From Saccoglossus kowalevskii (Eukaryota; Hemichordata; Enteropneusta; Harrimaniidae): DNA of 34,528 bases. The DNA is taken from NCBI RefSeq assembly GCF_000003605.2, contig NW_003117699.1:1-34528 (forward strand), written 5' to 3'. This document shows, in pieces, positions 20,877 to 32,686 of this stretch. A program made the position numbers and the translations under genes. Positions within the stretch are counted from its first letter, which is position 1. The number at the start of each line of letters is the position of its first letter. The notes under the pieces are model-generated. The model saw nothing but the letters and a program-made list of their open reading frames with translations, did no database searches and was not told the DNA's origin.

Positions 20877-21768
20877 AGGAATTTTTTAGGTTTCATCACA
20901 TACATATCAAAGATATAAGACAACGTTCGTGCATCTTTTTTTTCACTGTGATGTTAATCATTTTTAGTAGAAAGACATGGAAATCTAGGCTTGTTTTCAA
21001 ATTCATGAACATTTTTCAATTTCCCTATTATTTTCGGAGAACAAGTTGGTGACGCTGTCGGCATATAGAGGAGTTTGACCAGTTAACTTACCGTGAAAAG
21101 TCGTACAAAGTGAACGCAAAGTTGTGCAAAGTGATTACAAAGTTTGTAGATGTATTTGTATGTTTGACCTAAGTTGTTGGCATATAGAAACCCGCAATTG
21201 TAAAGTCAAACAAATGAATAAAAGCGAGATGAAAACAGCCTATAATAGCAGAGTATCACATGAGCTGACTGACCATAAAGATGATAGAAACAGCATGCAA
21301 AGTTGATAAAAGCGTTCAAAACGTTGGTGGAGTTGCATGTATATATAACTTAAGTCATTGGAATGCCAACCCCGCAGTTAAATTTCGAAAACATTAAGTA
21401 TATGTCTAGAAAATTCCCGATATGTAAGCAGATTATCGCAACTGCGAACCGAAAATCGAAGACAAACTGCTTACAAAGTTATGAAAAGCGATTGCAAAGT
21501 TTGTAGATTCGTTTGGCAATGTTACATATGATATTATATTGACGGGTTCCATAGTCAAAAGTTCGAAAACGTAAATACATATTTCGCACATTGCCGTTAA
21601 AGTAGCGTACTATCACTCCGAGCATGTAGAAGTCATAGGTCAATTCAAGAAGTTACTTGTACAAAAGCTTTCAAGTTTAAAACAGTTTCAAAAATGAAAT
21701 AGTCGCTAATTCGAGTATATTTCAAATTACGTAAGCAGTAGTGTGGGTAGTTGAAGAGTCAAAGTTTA
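20816..21768 (+). repeat. Satellite unit U22 (953 bp)
   Basis: Echoes U20 in its left part (CCACTGAGG, GGCATATAGAGG) and U19 further right (CTCCGAGC plus AAAGCTTTCAAG). It has the shortest first T-tract of the array (6 T). Confidence 0.97.
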
Positions 21769-21830
21769 AAGTTAAGCTCAATCGGGCATGGTTAGTACTT
21801 GCATGGGAGACTGCCTGAGAAAACCAGCTG
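21769..21830 (+). pseudogene. 5S rRNA-derived segment, U23
   Basis: T-tract 21835-21843 (9 T). TTAGTACTTG matches canonical 5S where other units have TTAGTTCTTG. Confidence 0.85.
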
Positions 21831-22722
21831 GAGATTTTTTTTTGGTTTCATCACATACATATCAAAGATATGAGACAATGTTCGTGCATCTTTTTTTCTC
21901 TGTGATGTTAATCATTTTTAGTAGAAAGACATGGAAATTTAGGCTTGTTTTCAAATTCATGAACATTTTTCAATTTCCCTATTATTTTCGGAGAACAAGT
22001 TGGTGACGCTGTCGGCACATAGTGGAGTTTGACCTGTTAACTTACCGTGAAAAGTCGTACAAAGTGAACGCAAAGTTGTGCAAAGTGATTACAAAGTTTG
22101 TAGATGTATTTGTATGTTTGACCTAAGTTGTTGGCATATAGAAACCCGCAATTGTAAAGTCAAACAAATGAATAAAAGCGAGATGAAAACAGCCTATATT
22201 AGCAGAGTATCACATGAGCTGACTGACCGTAAAGATGATAGAAGCAGCATGCAAAGTTGATAAAAGCGTTCAAAACGTTGGCGGAGTTGCATGTATATAT
22301 AACCTAAGTCATTGGAATGCCAACCCCGCAGTTAAATTTCGAAAACATTGAGTATATGTCTAGAAAATTCCCGATATGTAAGCAGATTATCGCAACTGCG
22401 AACCGAAAATCGAAGACAAAATGCTTACAAAGTTATGAAAAGCGATTGCAAAGTTTGTAGAATCGTTTGGCAATGTTACATATGATATTATATTGACGGA
22501 TTCCATAGTCAAAAGTTCGAAAACGTAAATACACATTTCGCACATTGCCGTTAAAGTAGCGTACTATCACTCGAAGCATGTAGAGGTCATAGCTCAATTC
22601 AAGAAGTTACTTGTACAAAAGCTATCAAGTTTAAAACAGTTTCAAAAATGAAATAGACGCTAATTCGAGTATATTTCAAATTACGTAAGCAGTAGTGTGG
22701 GTAGTTGAAGAGTCAAAGTTTA
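21769..22722 (+). repeat. Satellite unit U23 (954 bp)
   Basis: First of a very uniform five-unit block (U23-U27) marked by GACAATGTTC, TCTCTGTGAT, GACCTGTTAAC, GATAGAAGCAGC, CATTGAGTAT, GACGGATTCC and CACTCGAAGC. Its 5S-like segment alone has GTTAGTACTTGC, matching canonical 5S at that base. Confidence 0.97.
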
Positions 22723-22784
22723 AAGTTAAGCTCAATCGGGCATGGTTAGTTCTTGCATGGGAGACTGCCTGAGAAAACCAGCTG
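22723..22784 (+). pseudogene. 5S rRNA-derived segment, U24
   Basis: T-tract 22789-22797 (9 T). AGCTGGAGA allele of the U23-U27 block. Confidence 0.85.
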
Positions 22785-23676
22785 GAGATTTTTTTTTGGT
22801 TTCATCACATACATATCAAAGATATGAGACAATGTTCGTGCATCTTTTTTTCTCTGTGATGTTAATCATTGTTAGTAGAAAGACATGGAAATTTAGGCTT
22901 GTTTTCAAATTCATGAACATTTTTCAATTTCCCTATTATTTTCGGAGAACAAGTTGGTGACGCTGTCGGCACATAGTGGAGTTTGACCTGTTAACTTACC
23001 GTGAAAAGTCGTACAAAGTGAACGCAAAGTTGTGCAAAGTGACTACAAAGTTTGTAGATGTATTTGTATGTTTGACCTAAGTTGTTGGCATATAGAAACC
23101 CGCAATTGTAAAGTCAAACAAATGAATAAAAGCGAGATGAAAACAGCCTATATTAGCAGAGTATCACATGAGCTGACTGACCGTAAAGATGATAGAAGCA
23201 GCATGCAAAGTTGATAAAAGCGTTCAAAACGTTGGCGGAGTTGCATGTATATATAACCTAAGTCATTGGAATGCCAACCCCGCAGTTAAATTTCGAAAAC
23301 ATTGAGTATATGTCTAGAAAATTCCCGATATGTAAGCAGATTATCGCAACTGCGAACCGAAAATCGAAGACAAAATGCTTACAAAGTTATGAAAAGCGAT
23401 TGCAAAGTTTGTAGAATCGTTTGGCAATGTTACATATGATATTATATTGATGGATTCCATAGTCAAAAGTTCGAAAACGTAAATACACATTTCGCACATT
23501 GCCGTTAAAGTAGCGTACTATCACTCGAAGCATGTAGAGGTCATAGCTCAATTCAAGAAGTTACTTGTACAAAAGCTATCAAGTTTAAAACAGTTTCAAA
23601 AATGAAATAGACGCTAATTCGAGTATATTTCAAATTACTTAAGCAGTAGTGTGGGTAGTTGAAGAGTCAAAGTTTA
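22723..23676 (+). repeat. Satellite unit U24 (954 bp)
   Basis: U23-U27 block. Private changes: ATCATTGTTAG near 22865, TTGATGGATTCC near 23447 and AATTACTTAAGC near 23633. ATAGCTCAATTC is shared with U23. Confidence 0.97.
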
Positions 23677-23738
23677 AAGTTAAGCTCAATCGGGCATGGT
23701 TAGTTCTTGCATGGGAGACTGCCTGAGAAAACCAGCTG
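23677..23738 (+). pseudogene. 5S rRNA-derived segment, U25
   Basis: T-tract 23743-23751 (9 T). As U24. Confidence 0.85.
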
Positions 23739-24630
23739 GAGATTTTTTTTTGGTTTCATCACATACATATCAAAGATATGAGACAATGTTCGTGCATCTT
23801 TTTTTCTCTGTGATGTTAATCATTTTTAGTAGAAAGACATGGAAATTTAGGCTTGTTTTCAAATTCATGAACATTTTTCAATTTCCCTATTATTTTCGGA
23901 GAACAAGTTGGTGACGCTGTCGGCACATAGTGGAGTTTGACCTGTTAACTTACCGTGAAAAGTCGTACAAAGTGAACGCAAAGTTGTGCAAAGTGATTAC
24001 AAAGTTTGTAGATGTATTTGTTTGTTTGACCTAAGTTGTTGGCATATAGAAACCCGCAATTGTAAAGTCAAACAAATGAATAAAAGCGAGATGAAAACAG
24101 CCTATATTAGCAGAGTATCACATGAGCTGACTGACCGTAAAGATGATAGAAGCAGCATGCAAAGTTGATAAAAGCGTTCAAAACGTTGGCGGAGTTGCAT
24201 GTATATATAACCTAAGTCATTGGAATGCCAACCCCGCAGTTAAATTTCGAAAACATTGAGTATATGTCTAGAAAATTCCCGATATGTAAGCAGATTATCG
24301 CAACTGCGAACCGAAAATCGAAGACAAAATGCTTACAAAGTTATGAAAAGCGATTGCAAAGTTTGTAGAATCGTTTGGCAATGTTACATATGATATTATA
24401 TTGACGGATTCCATAGTCAAAAGTTCGAAAACGTAAATACACATTCCGCACATTGCCGTTAAAGTAACGTACTATCACTCGAAGCATGTAGAGGTCATAG
24501 GTCAATTCAAGAAGTTACTTGTACAAAAGCTATCAAGTTTATAACAGTTTCAAAGATGAAATAGTCGCTAATTCGAGTATATTTCAAATTACGTAAGCAG
24601 TAGTGTGGGTAGTTGAAGAGACAAAGTTTA
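23677..24630 (+). repeat. Satellite unit U25 (954 bp)
   Basis: U23-U27 block. TTGTTTGTTTG near 24018 and CACATTCCGC near 24441 are private; GTAACGTAC and TTTCAAAGATG are shared with U26 and U27. Confidence 0.97.
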
Positions 24631-24692
24631 AAGTTAAGCTCAATCGGGCATGGTTAGTTCTTGCATGGGAGACTGCCTGAGAAAACCAGCTG
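24631..24692 (+). pseudogene. 5S rRNA-derived segment, U26
   Basis: T-tract 24697-24705 (9 T). As U24. Confidence 0.85.
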
Positions 24693-25582
24693 GAGATTTT
24701 TTTTTGGTTTCATCACATACATATCAAAGATATGAGACAATGTTCGTGCATCTTTTTTTCTCTGTGATATTAATCATTTTTAGTAGAAGACATGGAAATT
24801 TAGGCTTGTTTTCAAATTCATGAACATTTTTCAATTTCCCTATTATTTTCGGAGAACAAGTTGGTGACGCTGTCGGCACATAGTGGAGTTTGACCTGTTA
24901 ACTTACCGTGAAAAGTCGTACAAAGTGAACGCAAAGTTGTGCAGAGTGACTACAAAGTTTGTAGATGTATTTGTATGTTTGACTAAGTTGTTGGCATATA
25001 GAAACCCGCAATTGTAAAGTCAAACAAATGAATAAAAGCGAGATGAAAACAGCCTATATAAGCAGAGTATCACATGAGCTGACTGACCGTAAAGATGATA
25101 GAAGCAGCATGCAAAGTTGATAAAAGCGTTCAAAACGTTGGCGGAGTTGCATGTATATATAACCTAAGTCATTGGAATGCCAACCCCGCATTTAAATTTC
25201 GAAAACGTTGAGTATATGTCTAGAAAATTCCCGATATGTAAGCAGATTATCGCAACTGCGAACCGAAAATCGAAGACAAAATGCTTACAAAGTTATGAAA
25301 AGCGATTGCAAAGTTTGTAGAATCGTTTGGCAATGTTAGATATGATATTATATTGACGGATTCCATAGTCAAAAGTTCGAAAACGTAAATACACATTTCG
25401 CACATTGCCGTTAAAGTAACGTACTATCACTCGAAGCATGTAGAGGTCATAGGTCAATTCAAGAAGTTACTTGTACAAAAGCTATCAAGTTTAAAACAGT
25501 TTCAAAGATGAAATAGTGGCTAATTCGAGTATATTTCCAATTACGTAAGCAGTAGTGTGGGTAGTTGAAGAGACAAAGTTTA
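24631..25582 (+). repeat. Satellite unit U26 (952 bp)
   Basis: U23-U27 block, closest to U27 (GTGATATTAATC, GCAGAGTGAC, TATATAAGCAG). One-base losses at GTAGAAGAC near 24783 and TTTGACTAAG near 24979 break the common short frame. Confidence 0.97.
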
Positions 25583-25644
25583 AAGTTAAGCTCAATCGGG
25601 CATGGTTAGTTCTTGCATGGGAGACTGCCTGAGAAAACCAGCTG
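25583..25644 (+). pseudogene. 5S rRNA-derived segment, U27
   Basis: T-tract 25649-25657 (9 T). As U24. Confidence 0.85.
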
Positions 25645-26536
25645 GAGATTTTTTTTTGGTTTCATCACATACATATCAAAGATATGAGACAATGTTCGTG
25701 CATCTTTTTTTCTCTGTGATATTAATCATTTTTAGTAGAAAGACATGGAAATTTAGGCTTGTTTTCAAATTCATGAACATTTTTCAATTTCCCTATTATT
25801 TTCGGAGAACAAGTTGGTGACGCTGTCGGCACATAGTGGAGTTTGACCTGTTAACTTACCTTGAAAAGTCGAACAAAGTGAACGCAAAGTTGTGCAGAGT
25901 GACTACAAAGTTTGTAGATGTATTTGTATGTTTGACCTAAGTTGTTGGCATATAGAAACCCGCAATTGTAAAGTCAAACAAATGAATAAAAGCGAGATGA
26001 AAACAGCCTATATAAGCAGAGTATCACATGAGCTGACTGACCGTAAAGATGATAGAAGCAGCATGCAAAGTTGATAAAAGCGTTCAAAACGTTGGCGGAG
26101 TTGCATGTATATATAACCTAAGTCATTGGAATGCCAACCCCGCAGTTAAATTTCGAAAACATTGAGTATATGTGTAGAAAATTCCCGATATGTAAGCAGA
26201 TTATCGCAACTGCGAACCGAAAATCGAAGACAAAATGCTTACAAAGTTATGAAAAGCGATTGCAAAGTTTGTAGAATCGTTTGGCAATGTTACATATGAT
26301 ATTATTTTGACGGATTCCATAGTCAAAAGTTCGAAAACGTAAATACACATTTCGCACATTGCCGTTAAAGTAACGTACTATCACTCGAAGCATGTAGAGG
26401 ACATAGGTCAATTCAAGAAGTTACTTGTACAAAAGCTATCAAGTTTAAAACAGTTTCAAAGATGAAATAGTCGCTAATTCGAGTATATTTCCAATTACGT
26501 AAGCTGTAGTGTGGGTAGTTGAAGAGACAAAGTTTA
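25583..26536 (+). repeat. Satellite unit U27 (954 bp)
   Basis: Last of the U23-U27 block. Private changes: ACCTTGAAAAGTCGAAC near 25858, ATGTGTAGAAA near 26170, GAGGACATAGG near 26397 and AAGCTGTAG near 26502. Confidence 0.97.
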
Positions 26537-26598
26537 AAGTTAAGCTCAATCGGGCATGGTTAGTTCTTGCATGGGAGACTGCCTGAGAAAACCAGCTG
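26537..26598 (+). pseudogene. 5S rRNA-derived segment, U28
   Basis: T-tract 26603-26609 (7 T). Returns to the AGCTGGGGA allele of U2. Confidence 0.85.
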
Positions 26599-27200
26599 GG
26601 GATTTTTTTGGTTTCATCACATACATATCAAAGATATGAGAAAACGTTCGTGCATCTTTTTCTTCACTGTGATGATAATCATTTTTAGTAGAAAGACATG
26701 GAAATTTAGGCTTGTTTTCAAATTCTTGAACATTTTTCAATTTCCCTATTATTTTCGGAGAACAAGTTGGTGACGCTGTCGGCACATATTGGAGTTTGAC
26801 TGTTAACTTACCGTGAAAACTCGTACAAAGTGAACGCAAAGTTGTGCAAAGTGATTACAAAGTTTGTAGATGTATTTGTAAGTTTGACCTAAGTTGTTGG
26901 CATATAGAAACCCGCAAATGTAAAGTCAAACAAATGAATAAAAGCGAAATGAAAACAGCCTATATTAGCAGAGTATCACATGAGCTGACTGACCATAAAG
27001 ATGATAGAAACAGCATGCAAAGTTGATAAAAGCGTTCAAAACGTTGGCGGAGTTGCATGTATATATAACCTAAGTCATTGGAAGTTACTTGTACAAAAGC
27101 TATTAAGTTTAAAACAGTTTCAAAAATGAAATAGTCGCTAATTCGAGTATATTTCAAATTACGTAAGCAGTAGTGTGGGTAGGTGAAGAGACAAAGTTTA
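26537..27200 (+). repeat. Satellite unit U28, deletion form (664 bp)
   Basis: A 288-bp internal deletion joins CATTGGAA of module B to GTTACTTG at the start of partial module D, at about 27081-27083. GAA is present on both sides of the lost segment in full units, so a 3-bp microhomology marks the join. The left part has private changes (GTAAGTTTG, CGCAAATG, GCGAAATG) not in U29. Confidence 0.97.
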
Positions 27201-27262
27201 AAGTTAAGCTCAATCGAGCATGGTTAGTTCTTGCATGGGAGACTGCCTGAGAAAACCAGCTG
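27201..27262 (+). pseudogene. 5S rRNA-derived segment, U29
   Basis: T-tract 27267-27274 (8 T). AATCGAGCATGG changes the base triplet between box A and the intermediate element. Confidence 0.85.
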
Positions 27263-27865
27263 AGGATTTTTTTTAGGTTTCATCACATACATATCAAAGA
27301 TATGAGACAACGTTCGTGCATCTTTTTTCACTGTGATGTTAATCATTTTTAGTAGAAAGACATGGAAATTTAGGCTTGTTTTCAAATTCATGAACATTTT
27401 TCAATTTCCTTATTATTTTCGGAGAACAAGTTGGTGACGCTGTCGGTACATAGTGGAGTTTGACCAGTTAACTTACCGTGAAAAGTCGTACAAAGTGAAC
27501 GCAAAGTTGTGCAAAGTGATTACAAAGTTTGTAGATGTATTTGTATGTTTGACCTAAGTTGTTGGCATATAGAAACCCGCAATTGTAAAGTCAAACAAAT
27601 GAATAAAAGCGAGATGAAAACAGCCTATATTAGCAGAGTATCACATGAGCTGACTGACCATAAAGATGATAGAAACAGCATGCAAAGTTGATAAAAGCGT
27701 TCAAAACGTTGGCGGAGTTGCATGTATATATAACCTAAGTCATTGGAAGTTACTTGTACAAAAGCTATTAAGTTTAAAACAGTTTCAAAAATGAAATAGT
27801 CGCTAATTCGAGTATATTTCAAATTACGTAAGCAGTAGTGTGGGTAGGTGAAGAGACAAAGTTTA
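27201..27865 (+). repeat. Satellite unit U29, deletion form (665 bp)
   Basis: Same 288-bp deletion and same join as U28, at about 27746-27748. The first about 140 bp right of the join differs from U28 by one base (AATCGAGC against AATCGGGC), yet the left parts differ at several sites. Confidence 0.97.
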
Positions 27866-27927
27866 AAGTTAAGCTCAATCGGGCATGGTTAGTTCTTGCA
27901 TGGGAGACTGCCTGAGAAAACCAGCTG
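27866..27927 (+). pseudogene. 5S rRNA-derived segment, U30
   Basis: T-tract 27932-27939 (8 T). Same as U2. Confidence 0.85.
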
Positions 27928-28816
27928 GGGATTTTTTTTGGTTTCATCACATACATATCAAAGATATGAGACAACGTTCGTGCATCTTTTTTTTCACTGT
28001 GATGTTAATCATTTTTAGTAGAAAGACATGGAAATCTAGGCTTGTTTTCAAATTCATGAACATTTTTCAATTTCCCTATTATTTTCGGAGAACAAGTTGG
28101 TGACGCTGTCGGCACATAGTGGAGTTTGACCAGTTAACTTACCGTGAAAAGTCGTACAAAGTGAACGCAAAGTTGTGCAATGTGATTACAAAGTTTGTAG
28201 ATGTATTTGTATGTTTGACCTAAGTTGTTGGCATATAGAAACCCGCAATTGTAAAGTCAAACAAATGAATAAAAGCGAGATGAAAACAGCCTATATTAGA
28301 AGAGTATCACATGAGCTGACTGACCATAAAGATGATAGAAACAGCATGCAAAGTTGATAAAAGCGTTCAAAACGTTGGCGGAGTTGCATGTATATATAAC
28401 CTAAGTCATTGGAATGCCAACCCCGCAGTTAAATTTCGAAAACATTAAGTATATGTCTAGAAAATTCCCGATATGTAAGCAGATTATCGCAACCGCGAAC
28501 CGAAAATCGAGACAAACTGCTTACAAGTTATGAAAGCGATTGCAAAGTTTGTAGATTCGTTTGGCAATGTTACATATGATATTATATTGACGGGTTCCAT
28601 AGTCAAAAGTTCGATAACGTAAATACATATTTCGCACATTGCCGTTAAAGTAGCGTACTATCACTCGGAGAATGTAGAGGTCATAGGTCAATTCAAGAAG
28701 TTACTTGTACAAAAGCTATCAAGTTTAAAACAGTTTCAAAAATGAAATAGTCGCTAATTCGAGTATATTTCAAATTACGTAAGCAGTAGTGTGGGTAGGT
28801 AAAGAGACAAAGTTTA
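27866..28816 (+). repeat. Satellite unit U30 (951 bp)
   Basis: Full-length form resumes. Three one-base losses between 28508 and 28536. TGCAATGTGATT is shared with U18; GAGAATGTAG near 28668 is private. Confidence 0.97.
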
Positions 28817-28878
28817 AAGTTAAACTCAATCGGACATGGTTAGTTCTTGCATGGGAGACTGCCTGAGAAAACCAGCTG
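28817..28878 (+). pseudogene. 5S rRNA-derived segment, U31
   Basis: T-tract 28883-28890 (8 T). TTAAACTC allele; ATCGGACATGG is private. Confidence 0.85.
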
Positions 28879-29759
28879 GGGATTTTTTTTGGTTTCATCA
28901 CATACATATCAAAGATATGAGACAACGTTCATGCATTTTTTTTCACTGTGATGTTAATCATTTTTAGTAGAAAGACATGGAAATTTAGGCTTGTTTTCAA
29001 ATTCATGAACATTATTCAATTTCCTTATTATTTTCGGAGAACAAGTTGGTGACGCTGTAGTGGAGTTTGACCAGTTAACTTACCGTGAAAAGTCGTACAA
29101 AGTGAACGCAAAGTTGTGCAAAGTGATTACAAAGTTTGTAGATGTATTTGTATGGTTGACCTAAGTTGTTGGCATATAGATACCCGCAATTGCAAAGTCA
29201 AACAAATGAATAAAAGCGAGATGAAAACAGCCTATATTAGCAGAGTATCACATGAGCTGACTGACCATAAAGATGATAGAAACAGCATGCAAAGTTGATA
29301 AAAGCGTTCAAAACGTTGGCGGAGTTGCATGTATATATAACCTAAGTCATTGGAATGCCAATCCCGCAGTTAAATTTCGAAAACATTAAGTATATTTATA
29401 GAAAATTCCCGATATGTAAGCAGATTATCGCAACCGCGAACCGAAAATGGAAGACAAACTGCTTACAAAGTTATGAAAAGCGATTGCAAAGTTTGTAGAT
29501 TCGTTTGGCAATGTTACATATGATATTATATTGGCGGGTTCCATAGTCAAAAGTTCGAAAACGTAAATACATATTTCGCACATTGCCGTTAAGTAGCGTA
29601 CTATCACTCGGAGCATGTAGAGGTCATAGGTCGTTTCAAGAAGTTACTTGTACAAAAGCTATTAAGTTTAAAACAGTTTCAAAAATGAAATAGTCGCTAA
29701 TTCGAGTATATTTCAAATTACGTAAGCAGTAGTGTGGGTAGGTGAAGAGACAAAGTTTA
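28817..29759 (+). repeat. Satellite unit U31 (943 bp, small deletion)
   Basis: Lacks 8 bp (CGGTACAT) in the GACGCTGT-AGTGGAG stretch near 29058. Carries TATGGTTGAC (as U0) and GGTCGTTTCAAG (as U1). TTGGCGGGTTCC is shared with U21. Confidence 0.97.
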
Positions 29760-29821
29760 AAGTTAAGCTCAATCGTGCATGGTTAGTTCTTGCATGGGAG
29801 ACTGCCTGAGAAAACCAGCTG
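29760..29821 (+). pseudogene. 5S rRNA-derived segment, U32
   Basis: T-tract 29826-29833 (8 T), then AGG. ATCGTGCATGG is private. Confidence 0.85.
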
Positions 29822-30714
29822 GGGATTTTTTTTAGGTTTCATCACATACATATCAAAGATATGAGACAACGTTCGTGCATCTTTTTTTTCACTGTGATGT
29901 TAATCATTTTTAGTAGAAAGACATGGAAATCTAGGCTTGTTTTCAAATTCATGAACATTTTTCAATTTCCCTATTATTTTCGGAGAACAAGTTGGTGACG
30001 CTGTCGGTACATAGTGGAGTTTGACCAGTTAACTTACCGTGAAAAGTCGTACAAAGTGAACGCAAAGTTGTGCAAAGTGATTACAAAGTTTGTAGATGTA
30101 TTTGTATGTTTGACCTAAGTTGTTGGCATATAGAAACCCGCAATTGTAAAGTCAAACAAATGAATAAAAGCGAGATGAAAACAGCCTATATTAGCAGAGT
30201 ATCACATGAGCTGACTGACCATAAAGATGAGGGAAACAGCATGCAAAGTTGATAAAAGCGTTCAAAACGTTGGCGGAGTTGCATGTATATATAACCTAAG
30301 TCATTGGAATGCCAACCCCGCAGTTAAATTTCAAAAACATTAAGTATATGTCTAGAAAATTCCCGATATGTAAGCAAATTATCGCAACTGCGAACCGAAA
30401 ATCGAAGACAAACTGCTTACAAAGTTATGAAAAGCGATTGCAAAGTTTGTAGATTCGTTTGGCAATGTTACATATGATATTATATTGACGGGTTCCATAG
30501 TCAAAAGTTCGAAAACGTAAATACATATTTCGCACATTGCCGTTAAAGTAGCGTACTATCACTCGGAGCATGTAGAGGTCATAGGTCAATTCAAGAAGTT
30601 ACTTGTACAAAAGCTATCAAGTTTAAAACAGTTTCAAAAATGAAATAGTCGCTAATTCGAGTATATTTCAAATTACGTAAGCAGTAGTGTGGGTAGGTAA
30701 AGAGACAAAGTTTA
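29760..30714 (+). repeat. Satellite unit U32 (955 bp)
   Basis: Close to consensus. Private changes: AATCGTGCATGG near 29771 in the 5S-like segment, GATGAGGGAAAC near 30227 and GCAAATTATCG near 30375. Confidence 0.97.
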
Positions 30715-30776
30715 AAGTTAAACTCAATCGGGCATGGTTAGTTCTTGCATTGGAGACTGCCTGAGAAAACCAGCTG
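30715..30776 (+). pseudogene. 5S rRNA-derived segment, U33
   Basis: T-tract 30781-30790 (10 T). Box C has GCATTGGAGAC. Confidence 0.85.
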
Positions 30777-31670
30777 GGGATTTTTTTTTTGGTTTCATCA
30801 CATACATATCAAAGATATGAGACAACGTTCATGCATCTTTTTTTTCACTGTGATGTTAATCATTTTTAGTAGAAAGACATGGAAATTTAGGCTTGTTTTC
30901 AAATTCATGAACATTTTTCAATTTCCTTATTATTTTCGGAGAACAAGTTGGTGACGCTGTCGGTACATAGTGGAGTTTGACCAGTTAACTTACCGTGAAA
31001 AGTCGTACAAAGTGAACGCAAAGTTGTGCAAAGTGATTACAAAGTTTGTAGATGTATTTGTATGTTTGATCTAAGTTGTTGGCATATAGAAACCCGCAAT
31101 TGTAAAGTCAAACAAATGAATAAAAGCGAGACGACAACAGCCTATATTAGCAGTGTATCACATGAGCTGACTGACCATGAAGATCATAGAAACAGCATGC
31201 AAAGTTGATAAAAGCGTTCAAAACGTTGGCGGAGTTGCATGTATATATAACCTAAGTCATTGGAATGCCAACCCCGCAGTTAAATTTCGAAAACATTAAG
31301 TATATGTCTAGAAAATTCCCGATATGTAAGCAGATTATCGCAACTGCGAACCGAAAATCGAAGACAAACTGCTCACAAAGTTATGAAAAGCGATTGCAAA
31401 GTTTGTAGATTCGTTTGGCAATGTTACATATGATATTATATTGACGGGTTCCATAGTCAAAAGTTCGAAAACGTAAATACATATTTCGCACATTGCCGTT
31501 AAAGTAGCGTACTATCACTCGGAGCATGTAGAGGTCAAAGGTCAATTCAAGAAGTTACTTGTACAAAAGCTATCAAGTTTAAAACAGTTTCAAAAATGAA
31601 ATAGTCGCTAATTCGAGTATATTTCAAATTACGTAAGCAGTAGTGTGGGTAGGTGAAGAGACAAAGTTTA
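30715..31670 (+). repeat. Satellite unit U33 (956 bp)
   Basis: 10-T tract. Box C has GCATTGGAGAC. GAGACGACAAC, CATGAAGATCATAG and GCTCACAAAG are private; AGCAGTGTATC and GGTCAAAGGTC tie it to U17 and U16. Confidence 0.97.
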
Positions 31671-31732
31671 AAGTTAAGCTCAATCGGGCATGGTTAGTTC
31701 TTGCATGGGAGACTGCCTGAGAAAACCAGCTG
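31671..31732 (+). pseudogene. 5S rRNA-derived segment, U34
   Basis: T-tract 31737-31744 (8 T). Same as U2. Confidence 0.85.
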
Positions 31733-32624
31733 GGGATTTTTTTTGGTTTCATCACATACATATCAAAGATATGAGACAACGTTCGTGCATCTTTTTTTTC
31801 ACTGTGATGTTAATCATTTTTAGTAGAAAGACATGGAAATCTAGACTTGTTTTCAAATTCATGAACATTTTTCAATTTCCCTATTATTTTCGGAGGACAA
31901 GATGGTGACGCTGTCGGCACATAGTGGAGTTTGACCAGTTAACTTACCGTGAAAAGTCGTACAAAGTGAACGCAAAGTTGTGCAAAGTGATTACAAAGTT
32001 TGTAGATGTATTTGTATGTTTGACCTAAGTTGTTGGCATATAGAAACCCGCAATTGTAAAGTCAAACAAATGAATAAAAGCGAGATGAAAACAGCCTATA
32101 TTAGCAGAGTATCACATGAGCTGACTGACCATAAAGATGATAGAAATAGCATGCAAAGTTGATAAAAGCGTTCAAAACGTTGGCGGAGTTGCATGTATAT
32201 ATAACCTAAGTCATTGGAATGCCAACCCCGCAGTTAAATTTCGAAAACATTAAGTATATGTCTAGAAAATTCCCGATATGTAAGCAGATTATCGCAACTG
32301 CGAACCGAAAATCGAAGACAAACTGCTTACAAAGTTATGAAAAGCGATTGCAAAGTTTGTAGATTCGTTTGGCAATGTTACATATGATATTATATTGACG
32401 GGTTCCATAGTCAAAAGTTCGAAAACGTAAATACATATTTCGCACATTGCCGTTAAAGTAGCGTACTATCACTCGGAGCATGTAGAGGTCATAGGTCAAT
32501 TCAAGAATTTACTTGTACAAAAGCTATCAAGTTTAAAACAGTTTCAAATATGAAATAGTCGTTAATTCGAGTATATTTCCAATTACGTAAGCAGTAGTGT
32601 GGGTAGGTGAAGAGACAAAGTTTA
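31671..32624 (+). repeat. Satellite unit U34 (954 bp)
   Basis: GGAGGACAAGATGG near 31892 ties it to U17. CTAGACTTG near 31851 is private. The right end has CAAATATG and GTCGTTAATTCG, as at the end of U11. Confidence 0.97.
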
Positions 32625-32686
32625 AAGTTAAACTCAATCGGGCATGGTTAGTTCTTGCATGGGAGACTGCCTGAGAAAACCAGCTG
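32625..32686 (+). pseudogene. 5S rRNA-derived segment, U35
   Basis: T-tract 32691-32697 (7 T), then AGG. TTAAACTC and AGCTGAGGA alleles, as U11. Confidence 0.85.
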
